Shown: piece by piece, positions 13,505-24,942 of the stretch
Numbering within the stretch: the stretch's first letter is position 1
Layout of the letters: each line of letters starts with the position of its first letter
Origin: Xestospongia bergquistia
Taxonomy: Eukaryota > Porifera > Demospongiae > Haplosclerida > Petrosiidae
NCBI GenBank assembly: GCA_963965975.1
Contig: OZ014419.1
Span: 6,280,150 to 6,344,149 of the forward strand
DNA: 64,000 nt
Direction of reading: 5' to 3'
The notes under the pieces: model-generated
Databases searched by the model: none
The model's input: only the letters and a program-made list of their open reading frames with translations
Told to the model about the DNA's origin: nothing
Position numbers and translations under genes: made by a program

Positions 13505-13690
13505 TTGTTCATCTTAACTTCTCAACTTGCAAGTTGTTGTCTCTGATGTAGTTGGTAGTACAATCCACCACTGGCTATAAGTTGTTAATGTGTACCACTT
13601 TCTACAAATTTCCCATGAGTGATAACACTGATACAATCTGCATTATAAACTGTTAAGAGGTATAACAACACTATTACTGTCGTTTCTAAC
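13505..13690 (-). pseudogene. Fragment of the ABC transporter last exon
   Basis: This stretch matches the 3' end of the ABCB gene at about 19605-19790, including the C-terminal coding part (revcomp of the [12 protein letters not shown] region and the [12 protein letters not shown] region). Small indels and substitutions break the frame. It lies 3' of receptor-like copy A, as the real ABC end lies 3' of copy B. The two were therefore copied as one unit. Confidence 0.75.
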
Positions 13691-13729
13691 ATTAGTGAAA
13701 AGTTTCTTGGATGACATGTTTATTCTCAT

Positions 13730-13995
13730 TGTATAGCATTCTAATATGTCAGACCCTATTGCTTTCATCTTTGGTGTTAGGTATTACTGGTTATGTTTTA
13801 TAATGACTTCATACAACTACATTCTTGTTCTATTTCTGGGTGTAATTGTGGGTTGATGTTGGGAGAAATATAAACACAAGTTCAAAAAAAGGTAAGTCAC
13901 ATTGTGGTAGTGTCATTATCCTATCAGATGAGGTTGATGAAATGAGACAAGCTCTTTTAAATCATAAAGATAAATCAAGCAATGTTCCAGATCAT
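13730..13995 (+). pseudogene. C-terminal fragment of the receptor-like family
   Basis: The sequence matches the last helix and cytoplasmic tail of copies A and B: a YYWLCFIMTSYNYILVLFLGVIV-like stretch, then an in-frame TGA where the family has a cysteine codon, and a degraded tail (DEVDEMRQAL). No upstream part of the gene is present. It is a decayed third family member. Confidence 0.7.
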
Positions 13996-14084
13996 TAATA
14001 GCACTATCAGTAATTATAATACACATTATTATTACAATATTCTTTTCCTCTGTATATACATTTATAATTATACATATTTCCAAC

Positions 14085-14515
14085 CTAAACAGTAATTTAA
14101 AACTAACATATATCTGTTATGTATACATTAGGATATAAGTGGTCATTTGGATAATGTGATTATCTACACAAATATAAATTATCCAACAACCAATATTAAT
14201 GCTCATAAGTTTACATTACCTTTTTGTTTAGTAGATTAACCTAAACAGTAAAATTGATATGCATCTGTTGTGTATACATTGAGACTTAAGTGGTCATGGA
14301 GATATCAACATTATCTACACAAATATAAATTATCCAACAACCAATATTAATGCTCATAAGTTTACATTACCTTTTTGTTCAGTAGATTAACCTAAACAGT
14401 AAAATTGATATGCATCTGTTGTGTATACATTGAGACTTAAGTGGTCATGGAGATATCAACATTATCTACACAAATATAAATTATCCAACAACCAATATTA
14501 ATGCTCATAAGTTTA
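14085..14515. repeat. Tandem repeat, about 151-156 bases, three copies
   Basis: Three head-to-tail copies begin at ctaaacagt near 14085, 14241 and 14392. Each contains a tgtatacatt block, ggtcat, and aaattatccaacaaccaata. Copies two and three are nearly identical and the first is more diverged. No reading frame is seen. Confidence 0.85.
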
Positions 14516-15308
14516 CAGTAGCTGTTTATGTCAGTTGTATTATCTACAGACTATACTTTGCTTAGTTGTTCTTCATGACAAGTACAACTGTTAATTAAAG
14601 AGCAATCAATTTCATTGTTTTGTTACAATGATATTGTAGTTGTATAAAATTAATTTAACATTTCTAGTTACATAACTAGTACTATGTGTATGTTTGTATA
14701 TGAAAAATTCTTATTTTATATTGAATCACTTTATATTGTGGTATACTGTAACTAATAAACAGATCCCTATAAAGACCAATTAAAGTCATGTTGTGGAAAA
14801 TGTTCAAAGAAAAAGAAACAGTTATTGTACGTATTGAGTCTATGTTGAAGAGGTGCCCCCTATTGGAGTCATAGTAGATAAAAATAATATTGGGAATTTA
14901 ATGTCAATTTTCTTTATATAAAACTATGATCCATCTTTATTCATGTACAGAGAAGAAAACTACAAGAATTATAGATCAATCCTACATGATATGTTCATGT
15001 TCTGACATTGATAGTTTTATAGATATTAAAACAATTAAGATGCCATTAAATGACATAAGTAATTTATTGTTGCTTAAGACAAACTTGTCTGTTTATTCAT
15101 AACATTTATCTAAACATGAAAAAACATATATGAAGTATATATAATTGTACACGGAGATATAGTTCATATCAATCTGTATTGATGATTTTGACTTCATTGT
15201 AGATCTTTGGATAGTGTCTTGTGATTTTGTCATCACTTTATGTAAGTATAATTGTTATACTGCTATAGTTATAGATATTATTTTATAGTACTTGCAGGAT
15301 TAATAAAA
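14516..15308. other. Intergenic region upstream of copy B
   Basis: AT-rich, with no gene or family fragment recognised. It should contain the promoter of copy B, but no distinct element is seen. Confidence 0.4.
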
Positions 15309-18300
15309 ATGGTATCTTCTCATAGTCCAGTATTGTTTGTACTTATAATTGTTATTTCAACACTTACCACTGCTGAACCACTTTCTTCATATATTGTTCC
15401 AATTAACACAAGTGATCAACTGTGGTACTGGTTATGTAGTGGTAATGTATCAATACAAAATAACTTGGTTCTTAATTTGACACAGAGGAACTATGTACTG
15501 TACAATATGACCTTTTGTCTTATTGGAAATGTCAGTAATGTTACATTAACAGGACTCACTGATGGAAAATCATCAATTAAATGCTCAAAATATGAAAGTT
15601 CCTCCTCAACTACTGGTTTGGGGTTTGTTAATATATCAAGTATTACTTTAGAAAATTTGGAGTTCACTGGATGTGGAGCAACAATAAGAAAACCAGCTGT
15701 GACATTCTTCAATGATACACATCCACATTTAAGATATAAACAGAAAGCTTTGCTGGTATTTAATCATTGCTACAATATAACAATACAACGTGTTAATATA
15801 GCACATTATGTAGGATATGCTATACTAATACTCAATCCTCTTGCCTCATCATTAATGGATCATGTTAAAGTTCAATATGGATTTGGTAATAGGTACTGTA
15901 TTGATTTTGATATATTTGCTTGTGGTGGTAGTGGTATAGCTATAATATTTAAAGATACTGAACATATCTCTCCTAATATGACACCTGTTAATGTTGTATT
16001 GTCACAGTCAGCTCTTTTTTATAACTTAAATTTTATACCAGATGTACCACCATTGACTCTAATAGGACATGAGATATGTACACTTCCTATAGTTGGTGCT
16101 GGTGGGTTAACTGTACTGTATAACCAGTCTTATGTGGCTAAATTTGAAACTCAGAATACTACCTTTGGCTATAATAGTGGAACAGTAACAGGAGTCTTAC
16201 TAGTGTTATTTTATAATGGCATGATGAAGTCTCAATTTTCACTAAAAGATGTAGATGAATATAATGGAGGTATTATGCCAACAACTAAACAAATTGGTGG
16301 TCTATGTATTACTGTTATCTCCATCTTGTGTCACACATGTTACTTAATAAACACCACAAATGTATGGACACCAATTACATTCAATAACGTGAAAATTGTG
16401 CAAACTGAAAGGTATCATATAGAGATCGCTCAAATCAAGTATAGTCAAAAAATCTATCTAAATATTTTTGAAATATGCTGTGCAAAGCTCGTTAATATAT
16501 TCCTAAAAGGGGTTAAATGTAGAACTTCTGGCTCTTGCCTTTACGCATTTGTGAGAGATCAATTTCCAAACTACAAAGAAAGCAACATCTCTATTGTATT
16601 AGAAGATACTGAAGTATATTTCATCTTCAATAAGTATATTGGTTATGCAGTGTATTCTACAGTTCCATCTTTGATGTTAATAAACTGGAATGACATCTTT
16701 GTCAGAGGAAATAGTAATTTTCAAGACAGCAACTCACCAACAATTGCAGTATATCACAGCAACTTACATATAATAGGAAAAGTATCCTTTAAAAACAACA
16801 AGGCAACTATAGGAGCTGCCATTAAACTTTACAACTCATTCCTTATTCTCCAAGAACCACTAACTGCTACATTCCTTAACAACAGTGCTTTGTTATATGG
16901 TGGAGCTATATATGCTGATAATGTAGTCCTCCCTGGTCACAGTAGATGTGCTATACAAATTAATACCAACAAAACAGATCTAAATAATTTAAATATCACT
17001 TTGAAATTTGAAGGAAACACAGCAGGACTAGCAGGAAATAGTATATATGCCACTCCTCTCTACAATTGCTCTTTCCTCTACTCACAAAATGACTTTAAAC
17101 CAGTCCACTTTGACTGGAAATCAATCATACACTTTGATCCACCAAACTATCATGAAAATGAAATAAAACAAATGTCTTCTAAACCAGTCAAAATATGTTC
17201 TTGTCAACTTGATCCTACAAAAAATGAAAGAATTTCCATACACTGCTCAACATTACATCTTATCATTAACACTTACCCTGGTAAGACAATAGTCACATCA
17301 CTTTGTGCTGTTGATGATTCTGGTAACATTGTTTACTCTCCTGCTGTAGCTACTATTGCTAATGATTATACTAAACAAGAAAAGCTCTCTCCAAATATCT
17401 TATATTTAAAACAAGGACAAACACTAGTACCTCTCTCTGGTAGTAACTGTACTCAAATCAATTACAATGTTCTCAGTAAACTAAATGAATTAAAACATGG
17501 AGTATTAAATATTGCAACACCAGGCAATCCACCATCTTGGTCAGCTAAAATATATGTCTATCCTTGTCCAATGGGGTTCATATTAAATGAAGGTGAGTGT
17601 GTATGTAATAGTTTTATCACTGATATTTCACCTACAACAATATGTAACATCACTACAAACACTATTTCTATATCTCCTGGTCAATGGTTGGGTCATATAT
17701 TATCTGATAATAAGAGTGATTTAGGATTTGCTGTTGTTTGTCCTCCTGGTAACTGTAAGACTGATACTGTACTTGTCAATGTGACAGACCCACTCTCTAT
17801 TTGTGAGTCCAGTAAGACAGGTGTTCTCTGTGGACAATGTCAACATAATATGAGTGTTGTATTTGGTAGTACAGAATGTAGACCATGTTCTGATCTGGGG
17901 TTAATTACAACAGTGGGATATGCTCTATCTGGTCTGTTACTGGTAACAATTATGCTTGCCTTACCTCTGACTATATCAGAAGGACCATTAGCTGGTATCA
18001 TAATAGCTATGAATATCACTTCTGTTTCAACTATTGACTATTTGGATAACAACAATTGGTTTGTATACACTGCTAGAGTCTTTGTTTCTCTCATGAACCT
18101 TAATCTAGGTTTTCCAATGTGTTTATACAATGGAATGACACCAACTGTTAAAACTGGTATACAATTTATATATCCAGTCTACTTGTGGATTTTAGTAATA
18201 GGATTCATCATATTTAGTCAATACTCAACTCGAGTCTCTAACAAAACAGCAAGTTACTCTGTTCAAGTCTTAGCTAGTCTCATTCATCTCTCCTTCTCCA

Positions 18301-19016
18301 AAGTACTCATCACTTGTATAGACATCATAGCTTATGTTCCTGTTCGTACAGGACAAGATGGAACAGTTGTAGTGTGGTATGGTGATGGTAATGTTAACTA
18401 TCTCTCTAGTCCTCAACATATTGTTCTGTTTACTTTAGCTGTGACAAGTTTGTTGTTATACATTATACCTTACATAGTATTTGTTACTTTGGGTAGATAT
18501 TGTATGAAATGGAGATGTGTTAATAAGTATTTGCGTCCATTTCTAGAGGCTTTTCAAGGTCCATACAAACAAGAACAAAGTTACTGGTACGGAGTGAGGA
18601 TGATAACTGTTGTATTTGTCTATTTGATGTGGGCAGTCTTTAGAGGATACAATATTAACTTAATGCTGTTTATCCAACTAATATCAGTTATTATATTATG
18701 CCTCATTCAAACATCTATCAAACCATTTCGAAGTTTAATATTAAACCACATAGACTCATTTTGTATAGCAATGTTAATATGCCAGATCCTGTCAGCTATT
18801 GTGTTTGGTGGTAGGTATTACTGGTTATCTTATATAATGGCTTCATACAACTATGTTGTTGCTATTCTTTTTTTTGGTGTTATAGTTTGTCAATGTTGGG
18901 AAAAGTGTAAATGCAAGTTCAGAAAAGAGGCAAGCCATGGTTGTGGTCATGTGATTATCCCACCAGATGAAGAAGATGATGAAATGAGACAAGCTCTGAT
19001 AGCACTTCAAGATTAA
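15309..19016 (+). CDS. Receptor-like protein: beta-helix ectodomain plus multi-TM domain, copy B
   Basis: An intact single-exon gene of 1,235 residues. The ATG at 15309 is chosen because it begins a clear signal peptide (MVSSHSPVLFVLIIVISTL) that aligns with copy A. Residues about 25-720 form a long extracellular region with Asn-rich repeats typical of right-handed parallel beta-helices (NNKATIGAAI, FLNNSALLYGGAIYADN) and many N-x-S/T sites. A cysteine-rich segment (CPMGFILNEGECVC, GVLCGQCQHN, STECRPCSDLG) precedes about nine hydrophobic helices starting at GYALSGLLLVTIMLALPL. The C terminus is a cysteine-rich, basic then acidic tail (CWEKCKCKFRK, DEEDDEMRQAL). The topology suggests a cell-surface receptor or sensor. 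I do not know the ligand or signalling partner. The protein is not a classical GPCR by any motif I can see. Confidence 0.85.
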   Translation: MVSSHSPVLFVLIIVISTLTTAEPLSSYIVPINTSDQLWYWLCSGNVSIQNNLVLNLTQRNYVLYNMTFCLIGNVSNVTLTGLTDGKSSIKCSKYESSSSTTGLGFVNISSITLENLEFTGCGATIRKPAVTFFNDTHPHLRYKQKALLVFNHCYNITIQRVNIAHYVGYAILILNPLASSLMDHVKVQYGFGNRYCIDFDIFACGGSGIAIIFKDTEHISPNMTPVNVVLSQSALFYNLNFIPDVPPLTLIGHEICTLPIVGAGGLTVLYNQSYVAKFETQNTTFGYNSGTVTGVLLVLFYNGMMKSQFSLKDVDEYNGGIMPTTKQIGGLCITVISILCHTCYLINTTNVWTPITFNNVKIVQTERYHIEIAQIKYSQKIYLNIFEICCAKLVNIFLKGVKCRTSGSCLYAFVRDQFPNYKESNISIVLEDTEVYFIFNKYIGYAVYSTVPSLMLINWNDIFVRGNSNFQDSNSPTIAVYHSNLHIIGKVSFKNNKATIGAAIKLYNSFLILQEPLTATFLNNSALLYGGAIYADNVVLPGHSRCAIQINTNKTDLNNLNITLKFEGNTAGLAGNSIYATPLYNCSFLYSQNDFKPVHFDWKSIIHFDPPNYHENEIKQMSSKPVKICSCQLDPTKNERISIHCSTLHLIINTYPGKTIVTSLCAVDDSGNIVYSPAVATIANDYTKQEKLSPNILYLKQGQTLVPLSGSNCTQINYNVLSKLNELKHGVLNIATPGNPPSWSAKIYVYPCPMGFILNEGECVCNSFITDISPTTICNITTNTISISPGQWLGHILSDNKSDLGFAVVCPPGNCKTDTVLVNVTDPLSICESSKTGVLCGQCQHNMSVVFGSTECRPCSDLGLITTVGYALSGLLLVTIMLALPLTISEGPLAGIIIAMNITSVSTIDYLDNNNWFVYTARVFVSLMNLNLGFPMCLYNGMTPTVKTGIQFIYPVYLWILVIGFIIFSQYSTRVSNKTASYSVQVLASLIHLSFSKVLITCIDIIAYVPVRTGQDGTVVVWYGDGNVNYLSSPQHIVLFTLAVTSLLLYIIPYIVFVTLGRYCMKWRCVNKYLRPFLEAFQGPYKQEQSYWYGVRMITVVFVYLMWAVFRGYNINLMLFIQLISVIILCLIQTSIKPFRSLILNHIDSFCIAMLICQILSAIVFGGRYYWLSYIMASYNYVVAILFFGVIVCQCWEKCKCKFRKEASHGCGHVIIPPDEEDDEMRQALIALQD

Positions 19017-19199
19017 ATCAAGTTATATATAGTTAGCATGTTATAGTATAAAGATTAGAAAAATTAGCATGTGCAGTTCTGATAAACTTTAAAAGACTAT
19101 AATTTTAGCAAATTACAGACACACTTAAAAATTTTAAGAAAGTATCCATTCATGTGTTGTTTTTAATTTAGCTAAATTAATATATTATTGTAATTATCA

Positions 19200-19400
19200 A
19201 AAATAATTAATTAATTGCTCTCAACTTGCAAGCTGTTGACTCTGGTGCAGTACATTATAATGTTATAGTTTTTCAATGTTGGGATAAGTGTAAGTTCATA
19301 AAAGAGAGGAGCCATGATTTTGATTATCCCATCAGATGAAGATGATGAAATGAGACAAGTTCTGATAGCACTTCAAGATTAAATCAAATTATATATAGTT
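19200..19400 (+). pseudogene. Second compound remnant: ABC end plus receptor-like tail
   Basis: About 19205-19250 matches the extreme ABC 3' end (ctcaacttgcaagctgttg). About 19255-19382 then matches the receptor-like family tail (VIVFQCWDKC-like, PSDEDDEMRQVLIALQD) and its stop. Most of the gene is missing. This is the third occurrence of this junction, counting 13505 and the real convergent gene ends. Confidence 0.65.
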
Positions 19401-19613
19401 TGTATAATGATTAGAAAAAGTAGCATATGTAATTTAATTTATAAAGACTGTCATTTTAGCAAATTAATTACACTCATAATAAATTTAAGTAGATGTATGC
19501 ATTCAAACTGTAGCAAAATTCATCCCCTATTATTGATTTAATTAATGTAGCAGACTAATATTCTATTGCAATTATCAAAAATATCTAATTGATTAATTGT
19601 TCATCTTAACTTC

Positions 19614-20925
19614 TCAACTTGTAAGCTGTTGTCTCTGATGCAGTTGGTAGTACAATCCACCACTGGCTATAAGTTGTGAATGTGTACCACTTTCTACAAC
19701 TTTTCCATGAGTGATAACTATGATACAATCAGCATTATAAACTGTTGATAAGCGATGAGCTATAACAATACTAGTACGTCCTTCCCGAGCTTTGTCTAAA
19801 GCTTCTTGGACAACTTGTTCACTCTCACTGTCTAGAGCTGAGGTGGCCTCGTCCAAGAGAAGGATCTTGGGATTACGAATAAGTGCACGAGCAATAGCAA
19901 TACGTTGTTTTTGTCCTCCACTAAGTTGTGTTCCTTTGTCTCCAGCATTAGTATTATAGCCCTGAAAAAAATGTAAGTCATTGCAATACAGCATTGACAT
20001 AAGTGACATAACAGTCAACTTTTAAGTTAAAGTTGTAATCTGTCATTGTACAATCTGTGTACTTTTAAATATTATCAACTGTTCAATACATTTATATAGA
20101 ACACTTACACGTGGCAAAGCTTGAATAAAGTCATGAATATTGGCAGCTTTGGCAGCTTCGATAACCTCTTCATCACTGACCAACCTGTCATTAGCACCAT
20201 AACGAATATTATCAGCAATTGATATATCAAATAAGACTGGTTCCTGAGATACCAAACCAATCTGAGACCTCAACCAGCGTATATTTAAATTACAAACATT
20301 AACCCCATCGACATGGATACCACCCTCCAAAACATCGTAAAAACGTTCAATTAATGAAACAATTGTACTCTTGCCACACCCACTAGGTCCAACAAAAGCT
20401 ATGGTTTGTCCAGGATTAGCAGAAAGAGAGATGTCTTGAAGGACAGGGACATTGGGACGAGATGGGTAATTGAAAGAGACATTTTTCACTGATACAGAAC
20501 CCTCAACAGAGTCCTGAATGAAAGAAAGACAAGTGAATACTCTATCCTTCATATGCATATATTGTATGTACTATTTACCAATTCTTGTCCTTCAGTGTTA
20601 TAGTTGTCAATAACTGGTTCACGATCTAGCAATGAAAATATACGATTACTTGATAGTTTTGCTTTAGTGTAGTCTGGTGCAAAAGCACTGGCTTGACCAA
20701 TAGCAAAGGCCCCAAACACAATTGCAAAGAGAGCTCTAAACAAATCATAAAACTCAGTATGAAGGACATGATTGTCATCTAATGTCACTAAAAATGCTCC
20801 AAATCGGAAGGTTATAGCATATCCAAAAAACATCATTCCTTGAGAAATACCATACGCTAGACCTTCAATAGCATCAAATACCAGAGCAGTTCTATATATA
20901 TTATATATATGAGATAAGAGATGAG

Positions 20926-20957
<32 letters not shown>

Positions 20958-23900
20958 GAGAGAGAGAATGAGAGAGAGAGAGAGAGAGAGTATAATCAAT
21001 ATTAAATAGCTTCATCAATATACCTGTAAGGTTTACGAACTTCATTCTCATAGAGCTGACCAAATTTGCTCTGAAGATTCAATGAAGTCACAGTTCTAAT
21101 ATTCTCTAACGAATCCACAGCCAGCTATAGTAATGTCACAATAATGCTATTAATAGTTATAGTATAAATAACTTACCTTTCCAGCTTCTGATTGTGCAGC
21201 TTTATTTTTCAAGAGATGTCTTCGAAACATAATGGTTCTTGCGATTCCAGTCACTATCAAGAATGGAGAAAATCCCAAAACCACAAGTGTCATGATCCAT
21301 GAATACACAAATGCAATAACCAATGCAAGTAATAAACTGATCATTGTTTCTATAAGTATTGCAAGACGACTGCCTGTAGCCTACAATATGAAGAAAGTAT
21401 TATTGTAATTTTATTCCAGTAAATCTGTTGATGCTATATATAAATATTCTAATACCCTATAAGTTAGTATCCTTTGTGAATTTTTGTACTTTTATTTCTT
21501 AAAGATGGTATCCCTCTTCAATTAAGCAGGTCTACTGATATTCTTATGTATCTACACCATAACATTCTATTATACAAAGACGTGGGTCTTACCCCTTGTA
21601 CTTGAGCAGCATCTTCTGCTAGTCTTGTTGTAAGTGCACCAGTTGAGTTTCTCTCCTCATCAAACCATGCCATCTCCTTCAAAACAAAGAAAAAGATGGT
21701 GTCAAATATCATATTAAACATATAGCAACAAATGATGGAATGTATTAATAACTTCTTAATAATAAATATACTGACTTGACGTAACATGGCTTTAAATGCT
21801 CTGGATCTTATCCTAGCTGTTAAATATTCACCAGAGACACTGAAACAAAAGATCTAAAAAATTGAAGAAAAGTTAGAAACTATGTTGACATTCTGTCGTT
21901 AAATAATATATATTCTAATAAATTAAAGAAGAATTTGTGTTATTTTTAACTTTCCAAACCTTGATAAAGTTACTTGCTGCAGAAACAAATGCTAGAGCGA
22001 GGAAAAGACCAGCTGGAAGATGAACTTTATTAAGAACCTCACTACTTTCAACACTAAATGCCTAATCAATGGACACAATAATATATATATAATCAATAAA
22101 ATGAAGCTAACTTTTAGAAGTTCACCAAAAAAGATGGCAAAAAGAGGAAAAATAGAACCATTGATTACAGCAGCCAATACTCCAATCACAATAATCCACC
22201 ATTCTTTAGCATTGAGTGCAATGATACGACCAAGTGAAACTTCCTTTAAATCTTTGTCCCATTCTTCTTGCTATAATAAAATAAAAGAATGAACAAATGA
22301 ATGGAATTGAAAGGTGGGTAAAGATGGATGGATACATCAAATGATGGGAAAATAAATATTTGAATCTTAACCTTTTTCTTGTTGACTTCATTCTTTGTTT
22401 TTTCTCCTTTGCCTTTCTCTGAAATCTGACGACTGAACTGATGACTTGTCTGCCGAGAGTACATGCGAAGAACAGCAGGTTTCTCTTTTGAAGAAATTTC
22501 CTCAAGAGATGGTTGCAGTGCCAAAAATGCATCATCCACTCCACCATGTGTCTATATAGGTAATGAATATAGTTATAATAGAGTGTTATTATTTGTTATG
22601 TACAACCAACCTGTGCAGTGACCATGTCATAATAGAGTCCTTGTAATTTCATTAGTTCATTGTGAGTACCTGTCTCAACAACTTCACCTTCACTAAGACA
22701 AACAATGTGATCAGCATTTTGTATAGTTGATAAACTAAAAAAAAGAGAGAAGAGAGGAAATTATTACTTCAATAAGAAACACTTCTTTGATCTTTTACCG
22801 ATGAGCAATGACAATAGTAGTACGTCCTTGGCTAGCTTTTTCTAGAGCAGCTTGAACTAACGACTCACTCTCACTATCTAAAGCTGATGTGGCCTCATCG
22901 AGGAGGAGGATTTTGGGATTACGAATTAGTGCACGAGCAATAGCAACACGTTGTTTTTGTCCTCCACTTAGCTGAGTCCCCCTCTCTCCAACTAGTGTTT
23001 TGTATCCTGAAAGAGAGAGAGAGAGATGAAATATGGTGAGGACTGAGGAGATTTAAATCTATTCATCTGTTTATCAGCCTGTCCATCCATTTATCAATCC
23101 ATTTGTCCACACACCCACACTAACCATTAGGTAATCCCATTATGAAATCATGAATATTGGCAGTAGATGCTGCAGCTTCAATTTCTTCCTGACTAGCATC
23201 CTCTCGTCCATACCTGATATTATCAGCAATAGTTGTATCAAACAAGACAGGTTCTTGACTGACTACTCCTATCATGTTACGTATAAACTTCAAATTTAGA
23301 TCTTTAATTGAGTGAGAACCAATGTGAATCTGTAAGAGATCAAATAAATTCTCAGGGATAGCTTTAAGTAAGTATGGTTTCATGATATTTTCTACATATC
23401 TGCCTTTCTTGTATAAAGTAAATTCTGTTTTAACTAGTCCTTTACTACAATAGAAACTCTCATAAAGAACAAAAAATTAAGATGTTATTTATATTGAGGA
23501 CAGATCCTTCATTCAGTCAGTCCATTTAGTCTATTTTAAGGACAGCTCTACAGTTACAATGTTAAATTAAATGTTAATGTTAAATTTGTTCACTGCTGTG
23601 TTATGTATTGTATACTCAATAGTGGATAAAAGAAGTTATGACATCATTACCTCTCCACTGTCCATATCATAGAATCGCTGTAATAATTGAATAACTGTAC
23701 TTTTGCCACACCCACTGTGGCCCACAAGAGCCACTATCTGACCCACATCAACATTCATATTGAATGACTTGAGAACCTTTGTAAATAATAAGAGAAACAA
23801 TGATATAAAAAGGACTTGTATAGTTACAAGTCTTCCTACCTGTACATCGGGGCGTGCTGGATAAGTAAAGTTAACATCTTTAAAATGGACTGAAGTGACA

Positions 23901-24906
23901 TCCTCTTTATCAGGTACAACTCCCTCATTACTGCTAGAATCAATTGGTGGTTGCTATAGTAACAAGATGATAAGGAAACAATCTAGATCTAGATGTGTCT
24001 CTCTTAGATTCTTACCCTCTTGATGACTTCAAAGATAGCTCCAGCTGCTCCTAATCCAGAGGAAAATGCCTCAAAGTTGGGACCAGCTTGTCCAATTGAA
24101 AAGGCACCAATCAAAACACAAAAGAATACCTAAAAAGAATCATACAAAGAAACATAAATTATAATGAAATATAAATTATGTTTGAGCTTACTATGAGTAC
24201 ATCTCCACCTTGTGCTAGTTCTTGTGATATTAACCATCCACCAAACCTATAAAATAATGTAAAAAAGTATTTGTATTAAATACGAAATATAAAATTTAGA
24301 GAAACTACAGTACTATATCAGAAAGACTACTTTCTATTAACATTGAATTTGAACTGAATCCCATAAGATGATCACTTGAATAATTTAATCATTTATAACA
24401 TCTGCATTATATCTCCTTCCTTCCATTTGTTCTGATATAATACTGTACTTTCTTCCATTTGTTAACAAGATGATGACTTACCAAAAAGCCAATGCATAAC
24501 TAGCAAACATAAAGAAAAAGATATAAGCTATACCACCACCAACAGCCATTCCTTTCTTAACTCCAAATTTTCTAGCATCAGCAAGACGACTATCATATCT
24601 AAATTAAAATAGTTATAACAAGATTGTTCACAGCATGTAACATTCTCCATACCTTTGTGATTCCTTGAATTCTCCTCCAAATGCTAGAACAGTTTTTATA
24701 GATGAAAGAACTTCTTCTGCAATAGCTCCAGCAGAGGCATAATTCTTCTGTTCCTTACTTGTAAATTTTGAGGTAACCTGAGCTCAGGAAATGATACAAT
24801 TAAACAGTTATTCTAGTAGTAAGTCACATCAATTATTACTAGGTGTTAATAATGCTTTAAAATTCTTGGATAGAACTGTAGTGTTCATTCATATCACTCA
24901 CACATG

Positions 24907-24942
<36 letters not shown>

